64,000 nucleotides of DNA from an uncultured Clostridia bacterium. Lineage in GTDB: Bacteria > Bacillota > Clostridia > Oscillospirales > Ruminococcaceae. The first letter of the stretch is position 1; every line of letters starts with the position of its first letter. Under the pieces are notes generated by a model, which searched no databases, had not been told where the DNA came from, and saw only the letters and a program-made list of their open reading frames with translations. Position numbers and translations under genes: made by a program. Positions 16,611 through 26,141 of this stretch are shown in pieces. The DNA lies in NCBI GenBank assembly GCA_947589355.1, contig CANPZC010000001.1, forward strand, positions 62,001 to 126,000. The letters run 5' to 3'.

Positions 16611-17876
16611 ATGAAAATTACAATTATTGGAGCAGGATATGTTGGTCTTTCATTAGCGGTTTTATTAGCGCAGCATAATGATGTGACTATTGTGGATGTA
16701 CTGCCGCAGAAAATTGAAATGATAAATAAAAGGCAGTCGCCAATTCAAGACAAGGAACTTGAGGATTATTTGTCCAATGTAATCGAGGTCAGGCAAGATA
16801 GAAACAATAGACCTGGTTTGTGGGCTGTTTTAGGTGATAAGGTCGCATATGAAAATGCGGATTATGTTATAGTTGCCACTCCTACTAATTATGATGTAAA
16901 TAAGTCTTATTTTGATACATCTACTGTAGAAGATGTCATAGAAACTGTTTTATTATACAATAAGACAGCGACAATTGTAATTAAATCCACAATTCCTGTT
17001 GGATTTACTGAGTCAATGAGAAAAAAATTTAATTATGAAAATATTATCTTTAGCCCGGAATTTCTTAGAGAATCTAAGGCATTGTATGATAATTTGTATC
17101 CCAGCAGGATCATTGTCAGTATGGATGAAAAAAATTCTAACGTAGTTAAAAATGCGCAAGTGTTTGCACAATTGCTTCAAGACGGAGCCATTAAAAAGGA
17201 TATTCCCAAGCTCTTTATTGGGTTTAATGAGGCTGAGGCTATAAAACTTTTTGCTAATACATATTTGGCTATGCGCGTTGGTTTCTTTAATGAATTGGAT
17301 ACTTACGCAGAAACGAAGGGGTTTAATACTCGTCAAATTATTGAGGGGGTTTGTCTTGATCCGAGAATAGGCAGCCACTATAATAATCCAAGTTTTGGCT
17401 ATGGCGGATATTGTCTTCCTAAAGATTCAAAACAGTTGCTGGCAAATTTTGAGGGAGTACCGGAAAGACTTATACGGGCAATAGTTGAGTGTAATTCAGT
17501 CAGAAAAGATTTCATAGCTGAGCAGGTACTGACTAAGGCAGGCTTTGACGGAAAACAAGATGCGGAAGACTATTTTAAAATGAATATCAACAATTGTGTT
17601 GTAGGCATTTATCGGCTTACAATGAAAAGCAATTCAGATAATTTCCGTCACAGTGCAATACAGGGTGTGATCAAGAGAGTCAAATCAAACGGTGCAAAAA
17701 TCATTATATATGAACCTACCTTGAACGACGGTGATGAATTTTACGGTGATAAGATCGTCAACGATCTGGATATATTTAAGAAAAACTGTAATGTTATTTT
17801 AGCAAACAGATTCGACGAATGCCTGAACGACGTAAAAGAAAAAGTATACACAAGAGATATTTATCAGAGAGATTAA
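16611..17876 (+). CDS. ugd: UDP-glucose 6-dehydrogenase
   Basis: A 421-residue nucleotide-sugar dehydrogenase. It has the NAD-binding GAGYVGLS at residues 7-14, [24 protein letters not shown] and the catalytic cysteine in [10 protein letters not shown]. These match the UDP-glucose dehydrogenase branch that makes UDP-glucuronate. Unlike the dehydrogenase at 52036-53358 it lacks the GGHCIGVDPYY signature of UDP-HexNAc enzymes. Being second in arm A, it likely supplies glucuronate or, after the following epimerase, a derived uronic acid. Codon use is AT-rich compared with the flanking housekeeping genes. Confidence 0.88.
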   Translation: MKITIIGAGYVGLSLAVLLAQHNDVTIVDVLPQKIEMINKRQSPIQDKELEDYLSNVIEVRQDRNNRPGLWAVLGDKVAYENADYVIVATPTNYDVNKSYFDTSTVEDVIETVLLYNKTATIVIKSTIPVGFTESMRKKFNYENIIFSPEFLRESKALYDNLYPSRIIVSMDEKNSNVVKNAQVFAQLLQDGAIKKDIPKLFIGFNEAEAIKLFANTYLAMRVGFFNELDTYAETKGFNTRQIIEGVCLDPRIGSHYNNPSFGYGGYCLPKDSKQLLANFEGVPERLIRAIVECNSVRKDFIAEQVLTKAGFDGKQDAEDYFKMNINNCVVGIYRLTMKSNSDNFRHSAIQGVIKRVKSNGAKIIIYEPTLNDGDEFYGDKIVNDLDIFKKNCNVILANRFDECLNDVKEKVYTRDIYQRD

Positions 17877-17897
17877 CAAAACAAAGGAGAGTATAGC

Positions 17898-18902
17898 ATG
17901 AAAATATTTATTACCGGAATTGCAGGCTTTTTGGGAAGTCATCTGGCGGATGCGATGCTGGCTGAGGGACATAATGTTGTAGGATGTGATAATTTAATTG
18001 GCGGTTACAGGGATAATGTTCCAAAAGATGCCGAGTTTTTTGAATATGACTGCAATGATTTTGAAAAAATGAAAGAATTGCTCAGAGGTGTGGACATAGT
18101 TTATCACACAGCGTGTACAGCATATGAAGGTCTTTCGGTCTTTTCGCCAAAGTTAGTAGCGGAAAATACATACTTGAATACCGTTTCAATGGCAAGTGCA
18201 GCAATTTCAAACAACGTAAAGCGCTTTGTTACTTGTTCATCAATGGCGAGATATGGAACACAAGAGATTGTTCCTTTCACTGAGGATATGATATGCAAAC
18301 CACAAGATCCATATGGTATTTCTAAATTTTCTGCTGAAAATGTACTTAGAAATCTTTGCGATACGCATGGAATGGAACTTGTTATTGCAGTTCCTCATAA
18401 TATAATCGGACCACGTCAAAAATATGATGATCCGTTCAGAAATGTTGCTTCTATCATGATCAATCTTATGCTGCAAGGCCGTCAACCGATAATATATGGT
18501 GACGGCGAACAAAAGAGATGTTTCTCGTTCGTTCAGGATGATATTGATTGTTTGAACAAGCTTGCATTTCAAGATAATGTAGTAGGCGAAGTTATAAATA
18601 TTGGTCCTGACGAAGAGTTTGTAACAATAAATCACCTTGCAAAGACAATTGCAAAACTTCTTGATTTTGATCTTGATCCGACTTATATGAAAGGACGTCC
18701 GCAGGAAGTGAAACTTGCAACTTGTTCGGCGAATAAGGCAAGAGCTTTGTTAGGATACAGCACTAAGTATTCTCTTGAACAAGGTCTGTCTGAGATGATA
18801 GAGTATATAAAAAACAGGGGAACAAAGCCGTTTACATATCATCTCCCACTTGAAATAGTAAGTGACTTGACTCCTAAGACATGGTCTGAAAGACTTTTCT
18901 GA
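17898..18902 (+). CDS. NAD-dependent sugar epimerase/dehydratase
   Basis: A 334-residue extended SDR with the cofactor motif GIAGFLGSH at residues 7-15 and the catalytic YGISK near residue 134. HNIIGPRQ and RCFSFVQDD are typical of UDP-glucose/UDP-glucuronate 4-epimerases. Its position after ugd makes a UDP-glucuronate 4-epimerase plausible, but the substrate is not fixed by the sequence. AAAGGAGAG precedes the start. Its stop (TGATGG) overlaps the next start. Confidence 0.82.
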   Translation: MKIFITGIAGFLGSHLADAMLAEGHNVVGCDNLIGGYRDNVPKDAEFFEYDCNDFEKMKELLRGVDIVYHTACTAYEGLSVFSPKLVAENTYLNTVSMASAAISNNVKRFVTCSSMARYGTQEIVPFTEDMICKPQDPYGISKFSAENVLRNLCDTHGMELVIAVPHNIIGPRQKYDDPFRNVASIMINLMLQGRQPIIYGDGEQKRCFSFVQDDIDCLNKLAFQDNVVGEVINIGPDEEFVTINHLAKTIAKLLDFDLDPTYMKGRPQEVKLATCSANKARALLGYSTKYSLEQGLSEMIEYIKNRGTKPFTYHLPLEIVSDLTPKTWSERLF

Positions 18903-19306
18903 TGGCTATACGTTTTTATTCAGCAGCTCTTTACGATCATAATATAGAGTTCAGTGGGGATAAAATGGATAATGGTGAAACAAGGATCCGTTTGATTTCC
19001 GATACGTCTACATATATAAGAACGGAGACCAAAGATCAAGTTGGTTGGCAGAACAGCCACTATCACAGTGAACAGACAGAGTTTTATTTGGTCGAAAGAG
19101 GAGAAGTTTTACTTGCAGTCATATGTAATGGAGAAACTGTAATAAAAAAGTATCACAGAGGTGATTCTTTCAAAGTTGATCCGATGGTTCACCATAACAT
19201 AAAAATGACAGCTAACGGGTTGTTACATACCGTAAAATACGGCGGCAAACCTGATTGGAATGCTTCTCCTGAATTAGATTTGTGTTTAAGGAATGAATTG
19301 CTATGA
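18902..19306 (+). CDS. Cupin-domain protein
   Basis: A 134-residue single-domain cupin. The first cupin motif is in NSHYHSEQTEFYLVERGEV (two His, one Glu) and the second in GDSFKVDPMVHHNI. Cupins of this size in polysaccharide clusters are usually sugar isomerases, epimerases or binding proteins. It is translationally coupled to the epimerase before it and its ATGA overlaps the next glycosyltransferase, so it is firmly within the operon. The substrate is unknown. Confidence 0.7.
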   Translation: MAIRFYSAALYDHNIEFSGDKMDNGETRIRLISDTSTYIRTETKDQVGWQNSHYHSEQTEFYLVERGEVLLAVICNGETVIKKYHRGDSFKVDPMVHHNIKMTANGLLHTVKYGGKPDWNASPELDLCLRNELL

Positions 19307-20508
19307 ACGAACGCAAAAATGCAGTTTTTATACTTGGTTCGAAAGGGATCCCGGCTAATTACGGTGGTTTTGAGACATTTGTTGAAAAATTGACATTAAA
19401 TCAACTGGACAATAGTATTCAATATTATGTATCATGCCAGGCTTCTCCTCAAGAATATACAAAGAAAAAGTATATTCACAACGGAGCAATATGTCGTCAG
19501 ATAAAAGTTCCCAATATCGGGTCGGCTCGTGCCGTCTATTATGATTGGCAATCGCTTAAATGGGCGCTTAATTATATAGAAAATAAAAAAATCAGTAACG
19601 CAGTTGTTTTTATATGTGCGTGTCGAATAGGACCATTTATTGCAATGTATAAAAACAGAATGAAAAAGCTTGGTGTAAAGCTGATCATTAATCCGGACGG
19701 TCATGAATGGCTGCGCGCAAAATGGAATTTCCTAATAAAGAAATACTGGAGATTTTCGGAAAAACTTTGCGTAAAATATGCTGATCTACTGATATGCGAC
19801 AGTATGAATATAGAAAAATATATTCAGAATAGTTTTAAAATGTATGATCCTAAAACAGTATTTATTGCTTATGGCTCTGATACTTCAAAATCGACTTTAG
19901 CTGATGACGATCCAAAAATCGTTGAATGGTATAAAAAATGGAATGTTAAGCCATTAGAATACTATGTAAATATCGCGAGACTGGTTCCTGAAAACAATTA
20001 TGAAACGATAATTAGAGAGTTTATGGCATCAAACACGAAGAAATCTCTTGTAATTGCTGCATCACTTAAAGGAAATAAGTTTTATGAACAATTAAAGAAT
20101 CAGCTTCATTTTGAAAATGATCCTCGTATTAAATTTGTTGATGGTATATATGATCAGGAATTGCTAAAAAAGATACGCGAGAATGCATATGGATATATTC
20201 ACGGCCATTCGGTCGGAGGAACAAATCCGTCGTTGTTAGAGGCACTGGGAACGTTGGATCTATGCCTACTTTATGATGTCGGCTTTAATCGCGAAGTTGG
20301 AGAAGACGGAGCATTATACTGGACACTGGAAAAAGGAAGTTTGAAAAGTTCAATAGAAAAAGCTGATATTATGCCGCGAGAAGAAATTATAAAACTAGGT
20401 GATAAGGCGTATAAACGAATCAATGAAAATTATACATGGAATAAAATCTGTCAAAGGTATGAGCAGGAGTTTAGGAGTATTATTTTTGACATGCAAATTA
20501 GGAGTTGA
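19303..20508 (+). CDS. Glycosyltransferase, DUF1972/Cps2T-like (GT4), copy A
   Basis: A 401-residue GT-B enzyme. The N-terminal GSKGIPANYGGFETFVEKL matches the DUF1972 domain of Cps2T-type rhamnosyltransferases, and the C-terminal domain has HGHSVGGTNPSLLEALG with the conserved glutamate. These usually add the second sugar onto the lipid-linked first sugar. A clear paralogue is at 53424-54674, also close to an initiating transferase. Thus both arms begin with the same pair of functions, consistent with a duplicated or recombining cluster head. Confidence 0.85.
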   Translation: MNERKNAVFILGSKGIPANYGGFETFVEKLTLNQLDNSIQYYVSCQASPQEYTKKKYIHNGAICRQIKVPNIGSARAVYYDWQSLKWALNYIENKKISNAVVFICACRIGPFIAMYKNRMKKLGVKLIINPDGHEWLRAKWNFLIKKYWRFSEKLCVKYADLLICDSMNIEKYIQNSFKMYDPKTVFIAYGSDTSKSTLADDDPKIVEWYKKWNVKPLEYYVNIARLVPENNYETIIREFMASNTKKSLVIAASLKGNKFYEQLKNQLHFENDPRIKFVDGIYDQELLKKIRENAYGYIHGHSVGGTNPSLLEALGTLDLCLLYDVGFNREVGEDGALYWTLEKGSLKSSIEKADIMPREEIIKLGDKAYKRINENYTWNKICQRYEQEFRSIIFDMQIRS

Positions 20509-20514
20509 ATTTTT

Positions 20515-20616
20515 ATGAAAGTTTTAATGCAGAGCGGAAAATATTTCTATAAACTATCAGGTGGAGATACTATACAGCTTTTGAAAACAAAAAACGAATT
20601 GGAAAAATTGATATAG
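20515..20616 (+). pseudogene. N-terminal remnant of a GT4 glycosyltransferase
   Basis: A 33-codon frame begins MKVLMQSGKYFYKLSGGDT and continues QLLKTKNELEKL before a TAG. MKVLMQS...GGDT.QLLKTKEELEKLG is the usual N-terminus of a family of about 370-residue GT4 polysaccharide glycosyltransferases, recognised from memory. The rest of that protein is absent; the next gene starts 14 bases later. This is best read as the stub left by a deletion or replacement event at about 20616. Confidence 0.6.
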
Positions 20617-20629
20617 GAATGCAAGCTAA

Positions 20630-21586
20630 ATGAAACGGTTTATAAAATATATTATAAAAATATTTGAGGCAATCGTGCTAGGTATTCCATTAACAATATG
20701 GATACTCTTGAGGGACCGACAAACAGTATATTATATTCCTCGTTATGGTATGGGAGATTATTGTATTGCCCTTGGGTATTTAGAAGCCTTTAAAAAAAAG
20801 AATAGGATCGACCATGTTACAGTGATCCTTACATCCAGATGGGTACAGGTTACACAGTTTTATCCATACTGGGACGAATTGCTGATACTTAGCAAGCCAC
20901 TTTATCTTAGCCTTGTTTATTTTGGGTCTTTGCCATATGGCAGAATGATCCATCAAAAAATAAAAAGAATCAAAAACATCACTTACGGATTTCCAATGCG
21001 TCGCCGACAAATATATGCTGATCCTTCAATTCATGTTGATGATGTTGTGAAAGATTTTCTTGATTTACAGAGCAACGAGCAGAGAATGAAACCGAAAGTA
21101 CAGGAAGTCGATATACACGGGATCATTAAGAAATATGACCTGCCGAAAGGAAAAAGTGTTTTGCTGAATCCGTTTACGAGTGGTGATGCTGTCGCAGAGA
21201 TTGATGTGGATTTCTACATAAGATTGGCTAAAAAATTGAAAGAAAAAGGGTTTACTGTTGTAACGAGCTTAGGGGCAAAAGATCAAAAACCGCTTCCGGG
21301 AACACGGGGCGTATACACGACTTTGACGGAAGCGTGGCATCTGGTACGATGGTGCGGTTATGTTATTGGTACGCGAAGCGGGTTCTTTGATTTTATCTGT
21401 CAGTCTGGTTGCAGCATGATTGCAATTTATGAGCCTTCGTATAAATTAAGGAGTTTTATCCCTTTGAAGCTGAAGAATAACGGGGAAAACATCAAAGAGT
21501 TCGTTTGGAAAAAAGAAAATGATGATAAGTTGATTGAAAATATACTTGCCCTTTGTATAGAATGGGAAGAAAGGGAGAGAACATGA
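20630..21586 (+). CDS. GT9-like (heptosyltransferase-family) glycosyltransferase
   Basis: A 318-residue protein. An N-terminal hydrophobic helix (about residues 5-25) is followed by YYIPRYGMGDYCIALGYLEAF, which resembles the GDxxxxxP region of ADP-heptose-dependent transferases. The C-terminal half has LLNPFTSGDA, VVTSLGAKDQKPLPG and VIGTRSGFFDFICQSGCSMIAIYEP, the GT9 donor-binding pattern of a GxRSG loop before a Rossmann strand. Family assignment is moderate because the similarity is at motif level. Its stop overlaps the next start (ATGA), linking it to the sugar-activation module downstream. Confidence 0.65.
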   Translation: MKRFIKYIIKIFEAIVLGIPLTIWILLRDRQTVYYIPRYGMGDYCIALGYLEAFKKKNRIDHVTVILTSRWVQVTQFYPYWDELLILSKPLYLSLVYFGSLPYGRMIHQKIKRIKNITYGFPMRRRQIYADPSIHVDDVVKDFLDLQSNEQRMKPKVQEVDIHGIIKKYDLPKGKSVLLNPFTSGDAVAEIDVDFYIRLAKKLKEKGFTVVTSLGAKDQKPLPGTRGVYTTLTEAWHLVRWCGYVIGTRSGFFDFICQSGCSMIAIYEPSYKLRSFIPLKLKNNGENIKEFVWKKENDDKLIENILALCIEWEERERT

Positions 21587-23100
21587 ATCCAAAATACATC
21601 ATAGTGCAAGCTGGCGGCAAGGGGACGCGCCTGAAGCATTTGACCGCCAACAGACCAAAGGCTCTAGTTCCTGTTGATAATCTGCCTGTACTGTTTCATC
21701 TGTTTCAAAAGTATCCAAAAAGTAAATATATTATTATCGGTGATTATAAGTTTGATGTTTTAAAACGTTATCTTGCTGCATTTGCGAAGGTAGATTATCA
21801 ACTCGTATGCGCCACCGGCTATAGCGGCACATGCGCCGGACTGTGCCAGTCTATTAAAATGCTGCCGAATGGAGAACCTTTTCTTTTGATTTGGTCAGAC
21901 CTGATCTTGCCCGATGATTTTGAGTTGCCTGAGGGAATGGAAAACTTAATCGGTGTGGCAAAAGATTTTCCATGCCGATGGAAATACGAAAATGGTACGT
22001 TTGCTGAGGAGCGTTCTGACACATTTGGTGTTGCGGGACTGTTCTATTTTCGCGATAAATTGGTTTTGGAAGGCGTTCCTACAGAAGGAGAACTGGTGCG
22101 TTGGCTGTCGGATGCTGGTATCGTTTTTCAAAGCTTTCCGCTATATCGGGTGAAGGAATACGGCTTACTGTCAGAGTATGAAAAGATGGAAACCTCTCGG
22201 TGCAGACCATTCAACAAAACTTATATAGAAGATGGTCATTTCGTGAAAGAGGCCATTGATGCGCAGGGCTTGGCTTTGGCTAAACGGGAAGAAGCCTGGT
22301 ATAAGCGAGTGCAGGATCAGCATTTTGCCAACATTCCCGATATTCTCTCCTATGCGCCGCTGAAAATGGAATTGATCAAAGGGAAAGCGGTCTATGAGTA
22401 TGATTCGCTTGCTTACGGCGAGAAAGTGAAGGTCCTGAGTCAGATCATTGACTGCTTAAAATCAGTACAAGCCTTAGAGCAGGTCGATTCGGATCGGATC
22501 AGTTATAACGAAGCATATATAGTCAAAACATTTCAGCGATTGGAGAAGATTCGTGACCTTGTACCCTTTGCCAAGGACAAATATGTCATGGTGAACTGGC
22601 GCAGATGCCGTAATGTGTTTTTTTGCCGGGAAGAACTGGAACGTCTAATCACAGCGTATTTCCCCCGCCAATTTAAGTTGATCCACGGTGACTGCACTTT
22701 TTCCAACATTATGCTTCGGGAGGACGGCACCCCGGTTCTTATTGACCCACGCGGCTATTTTGGCTCAACAGAGCTTTATGGAGATCCGGCATACGACTGG
22801 GGCAAGCTGTATTATTCTATTGTGGGCAACTATGATCAGTTCAATCGCAAACGTTTTCGTCTCGAAATCGGAGAAAGCGCCGTTACGTTGAAAATCGATT
22901 CAAACGGCTGGGAAGCACTGGAGCCGGAATTCTTCCGATTGTTGGGAGGCGAAGTGACGCCAAAGCAGATACATATTATTCATGCAATTATATGGCTTTC
23001 ATTAACTACCTACGCATGGGAAGATTATGATTCAGTTTGTGGCGCATTTTACAACGGGCTTTATTACTTGGAGGAGGTTCTCAATGAAGAGATACTTTAA
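21583..23100 (+). CDS. Sugar nucleotidyltransferase fused to APH-like kinase
   Basis: A 505-residue two-domain protein starting at ATG 21583 with AGGGAGAGA upstream. Residues 1 to about 230 are a nucleotidyltransferase: GGKGTRLKHLTANRPKALVPV is the NTP-binding loop and WSDLILP the metal-binding Asp region. Residues from about 255 on resemble an aminoglycoside-phosphotransferase/choline-kinase fold: IHGDCTFSNIML is the catalytic loop and LIDPRGYFG the metal-binding Asp. This fusion could phosphorylate a sugar or alcohol and then activate it as an NDP derivative. The gene is GC-richer than its neighbours and overlaps the next gene by 17 bases. Substrate is unknown. Confidence 0.75.
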   Translation: MNPKYIIVQAGGKGTRLKHLTANRPKALVPVDNLPVLFHLFQKYPKSKYIIIGDYKFDVLKRYLAAFAKVDYQLVCATGYSGTCAGLCQSIKMLPNGEPFLLIWSDLILPDDFELPEGMENLIGVAKDFPCRWKYENGTFAEERSDTFGVAGLFYFRDKLVLEGVPTEGELVRWLSDAGIVFQSFPLYRVKEYGLLSEYEKMETSRCRPFNKTYIEDGHFVKEAIDAQGLALAKREEAWYKRVQDQHFANIPDILSYAPLKMELIKGKAVYEYDSLAYGEKVKVLSQIIDCLKSVQALEQVDSDRISYNEAYIVKTFQRLEKIRDLVPFAKDKYVMVNWRRCRNVFFCREELERLITAYFPRQFKLIHGDCTFSNIMLREDGTPVLIDPRGYFGSTELYGDPAYDWGKLYYSIVGNYDQFNRKRFRLEIGESAVTLKIDSNGWEALEPEFFRLLGGEVTPKQIHIIHAIIWLSLTTYAWEDYDSVCGAFYNGLYYLEEVLNEEIL

Positions 23101-23668
23101 AAATATTACAGATACCATTCAGCGTTCGATTGAGTCTATGGAGATGACTGTATTTGACCAACTACTGAATGAGTGCGAACAGGTGTTGAAGAATGGCCAC
23201 AAAATCATTGTAAGCGGCTTGGGAAAGAATGTGCCGGTGTGTGATAAGTTTGTGGGAACCATGAATTCACTGGGACTGGAAGCATGTTTTATGAATACCA
23301 ATACCGCTGTTCACGGGGATCTGGGTATTGTGAGGTCCGGCGACCTGGTCATTATACTGACCAAGAGTGGGGAGACGGTAGAATCCGTTTATCTGGCAAA
23401 GCTGCTGAAACAGCGCCGCTCTGACCTGTGGCTTTTATCATTTAACCGTGACAGTACCCTGACACATGAGATTCCCAAGCACCTGATTTTGGATCTTGAC
23501 TATGAGGGAGATGCTTGGAATATTGTACCCAATAACTCTACTACGCTAAATTTGATCGTATTACAAGGGCTGGCTTTGAATCTGGCAGAGCGGATGGGTG
23601 TGACATTGGCACAGTTTAAAGCTAACCATCCCGGCGGTGCCATAGGAGAGAAGCTTCGGGAGGTATAA
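23084..23668 (+). CDS. SIS-domain phosphosugar isomerase (KpsF/KdsD-like)
   Basis: ATG 23084 follows GGAGGAGG. The 194-residue product is a single SIS domain: SGLGKN near residue 44, LTKSGETVES near residue 95 and the C-terminal NHPGGAIGEKL. The last motif is typical of KpsF/GutQ arabinose-5-phosphate isomerases. The CBS domains of full-length KdsD are absent. It probably interconverts an aldose and ketose phosphate for the nucleotide-activation steps encoded on either side. GmhA-type sedoheptulose-7-phosphate isomerase is an alternative of the same fold. Confidence 0.8.
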   Translation: MKRYFKNITDTIQRSIESMEMTVFDQLLNECEQVLKNGHKIIVSGLGKNVPVCDKFVGTMNSLGLEACFMNTNTAVHGDLGIVRSGDLVIILTKSGETVESVYLAKLLKQRRSDLWLLSFNRDSTLTHEIPKHLILDLDYEGDAWNIVPNNSTTLNLIVLQGLALNLAERMGVTLAQFKANHPGGAIGEKLREV

Positions 23669-23673
23669 AAAAT

Positions 23674-24084
23674 ATGCGCTTGGGAAAAGAATTACTGGAA
23701 CTGTCGCTTTCGACGTTAGGACATACATGGATCCTGGACCTGGACGGAACGCTTGTCAAGCATAACGGCTACAAGTTAGATGGCAAGGACAGCTTGCTGG
23801 ATGGCGTCGAAGAGTTCCTGGCAAGCATTCCGCCAGAGGATATGGTAATAATTCTAACATCGCGAACCGAAGATTACCGTAAACAAACAGTGGCTTTTCT
23901 GCAAACACATGGCATCCGTTATAATGAGATCATTTTCAACGTTCCATATGGAGAGCGGATCCTCATTAACGATGATAAGCCGTCCGGTCTACGAATGGTG
24001 GTAGCTTTGGAAAAAAAGAGAGACAGTGAGTTACTGCTGAAAGCGGTTATACATGAGGATTCAAATCAAAAAACAGAAGCGTAA
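23674..24084 (+). CDS. Small HAD-superfamily sugar phosphatase
   Basis: A 136-residue protein with HAD motif I DLDGTLVKHNG (nucleophile Asp near residue 22), motif II in ILTSRTE, and motif IV as INDDKPSG. It has no large cap domain, as in the KdsC/GmhB-like phosphatases and polynucleotide-type C0 members. It follows the isomerase by five bases. The context suggests removal of one phosphate from a sugar bisphosphate or phosphate intermediate of the same pathway. Confidence 0.75.
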   Translation: MRLGKELLELSLSTLGHTWILDLDGTLVKHNGYKLDGKDSLLDGVEEFLASIPPEDMVIILTSRTEDYRKQTVAFLQTHGIRYNEIIFNVPYGERILINDDKPSGLRMVVALEKKRDSELLLKAVIHEDSNQKTEA

Positions 24085-24135
24085 TTATTGCTTGATAAGA
24101 TGTTGATTAAATTATGATAGCAAAGAAGGCGGAAA

Positions 24136-24990
24136 ATGCACATGACGGATTATATGGATGTTGAATTTTCTAAATTGCACGAGTATGAGTTGGGCATTTT
24201 GAAAAATGTCGCAGCAGTTTGCGATCGAATGGGGTTGAAATATTATTTGGCTGAGGGAACGCTGTTAGGCGCAATTAGACATCATGGCTTCATTCCCTGG
24301 GACGACGATATAGATATTTGTATGCCAAGAGACGATTATGAAACATTTCTTTCAAACGCTCAACAGGAACTGCCAAATCATATTATTATATATACAGCGA
24401 AAATCACAAAAGGATCCGGCAAAAACGATCAAATGGGTCAGTTGTTCACCAAAGTTATGGATGATAGATATAAGGTCATATGCGACTTAGAGGCTGAGAT
24501 ACCAAAACATAGAAAAGTTTTTATAGACTTGTTTCCAATAGACGGCATACCTGAAAATGTTTTATTGCAGAAAATACATTTTATGCGTATTTTTGTTCGC
24601 TGGGAGATATTTCGCTGCACAATGTGGAAGCGAATAAAACGTGACCGAAAAATCAGCTGGTGGAAAAAAGCAGGTTTAACCGTCGCCGCTGTTTTGCGTA
24701 TGGACAGGTTAAATTCTCAAAAAATTGCTTCATGGTATGACCGGCTGCTTCTCAAATACTCTTTTAGAGAGTCTGGGCTTACGATCAATTTTAGTTCGGC
24801 CTATAAACAAAAGACGATATTCCCACCGGATTATTACGGTGAGGGTCGTGTGGCATCGTTTGAGGGATTCTTATTTCGCATACCAAACGAAACAGAGAAG
24901 ATACTGAAAAGTGAATACGGCGATTATATGACACCGCCGCCCATGAAAGAACGAAAATCAAAGCACAATATTAAACTGATAGAAAAATAA
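24136..24990 (+). CDS. LicD-family phosphotransferase
   Basis: A 284-residue LicD/FKTN-type protein. YYLAEGTLLGAIRHHGFIPWDDDIDI contains the nucleotidyltransferase-fold motif with the metal-binding DDDID cluster, followed by MPRDDYE; a central segment RKVFIDLFPIDG is also typical. LicD proteins transfer phosphocholine or polyol phosphates from a CDP donor onto glycans. The nucleotidyltransferase-kinase fusion two genes upstream might make the donor. The target glycan is presumably the repeat unit of arm A. Confidence 0.88.
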   Translation: MHMTDYMDVEFSKLHEYELGILKNVAAVCDRMGLKYYLAEGTLLGAIRHHGFIPWDDDIDICMPRDDYETFLSNAQQELPNHIIIYTAKITKGSGKNDQMGQLFTKVMDDRYKVICDLEAEIPKHRKVFIDLFPIDGIPENVLLQKIHFMRIFVRWEIFRCTMWKRIKRDRKISWWKKAGLTVAAVLRMDRLNSQKIASWYDRLLLKYSFRESGLTINFSSAYKQKTIFPPDYYGEGRVASFEGFLFRIPNETEKILKSEYGDYMTPPPMKERKSKHNIKLIEK

Positions 24991-25057
24991 TTACTGAGTA
25001 TAGAATAAAAGATAGGAAAAGGTGATTGGAATGAAATTTGCCCAGGAGGAACGCAGT

Positions 25058-26110
25058 ATGGATAAGATATCGGTCATAATGCCCGTTTATAAAGTTGAGA
25101 AATATCTGAAAGAATGTATGGATTCTGTTTTGAATCAAACCTATAAGAATTTGGAAATCATATTGGTTGATGATGGTTCGCCTGATCGCTGCGGCGAATT
25201 ATGCGATGAATATGCTAAAAAAGATAGCAGGATACAAGTTATTCACAAGAAAAACGGTGGCGCCCCTGCGGCTCGAAATGATGCGCTCGCAATTGCAACC
25301 GGTGAGTGGATCGCGTATGTAGATCCGGATGACTGGGTGGAAACAAATGCCTTTGAGATCGCACTTGCTGCTGCGCAAAAAGAACAGGCGGATATTGTTA
25401 TTTTCAATACATATCTGAATCAAGACGATGGTTCGCAGTCGGCCATTCAAGCATTCCCGCACGATTTTGTTACCAACAACAGGAAAATTATTTATGGAAT
25501 GCAACTCTCTGCCCTGAATAGTGGCTACACCCCTTATTCGCAGAATTGGAGTCAAGGATTTCCGTGGGATAAAATATACCGGACGTCTCAAATGCGTGCA
25601 CATAATGTTCTTTGGCCGGTGAATTTAAAAGCAAATGACGATGTGGTTTATACGATCCATGCTTTTCAGGCGGCAAGGAAGATTGCATATGTTGATAAAA
25701 CGCTTTATCATTATCGTATGAATCCTGCTTCGATTGGTCACAAATATACGCCTGATCGGATCGAGATCGAAGAAAAAATTATTGACGAGATGTTAAATAT
25801 ACAGCGTAGCTATGGCTTCGATGAACGTTACAGCAAAGCCCTTTATGCACGGATCGTAACAAACACATGGTATAACTGCATACGCTGCTTTTTTCATCAA
25901 GACAACCATGAATCCCTTAAAGAAAAATTTAAAAAGATTGACCGAATGCTCCACAAGGAAATTTATAAGACGGCATTTGAAGAAGTCGAGAGAGATCATC
26001 TGCATGATACAGGGGCAAGGCTGATTTCGGTCTTTAAGCACCCGAAAGCCATATGGTTCTATTGCATCTATTTACTCAATAAAGCGAAGGATTTCTTCCG
26101 TCGAAGATGA
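25058..26110 (+). CDS. GT2 family glycosyltransferase
   Basis: ATG 25058 has AGGAGGAA eight bases upstream; an in-frame ATG at 25031 is possible. The 350-residue protein has the GT-A start ISVIMPVYKVEKYLKECMDSVLNQTY, VDDGSPD, NGGAPAARN and a DPDDW metal-binding motif. The C-terminal part is basic (NKAKDFFRRR). It is a cytoplasmic glycosyltransferase adding one sugar to the arm A repeat unit; donor and acceptor are unknown. Confidence 0.9.
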   Translation: MDKISVIMPVYKVEKYLKECMDSVLNQTYKNLEIILVDDGSPDRCGELCDEYAKKDSRIQVIHKKNGGAPAARNDALAIATGEWIAYVDPDDWVETNAFEIALAAAQKEQADIVIFNTYLNQDDGSQSAIQAFPHDFVTNNRKIIYGMQLSALNSGYTPYSQNWSQGFPWDKIYRTSQMRAHNVLWPVNLKANDDVVYTIHAFQAARKIAYVDKTLYHYRMNPASIGHKYTPDRIEIEEKIIDEMLNIQRSYGFDERYSKALYARIVTNTWYNCIRCFFHQDNHESLKEKFKKIDRMLHKEIYKTAFEEVERDHLHDTGARLISVFKHPKAIWFYCIYLLNKAKDFFRRR

Positions 26111-26141
26111 AGAGCTAAATGGTACACATTTGTATATTGGT

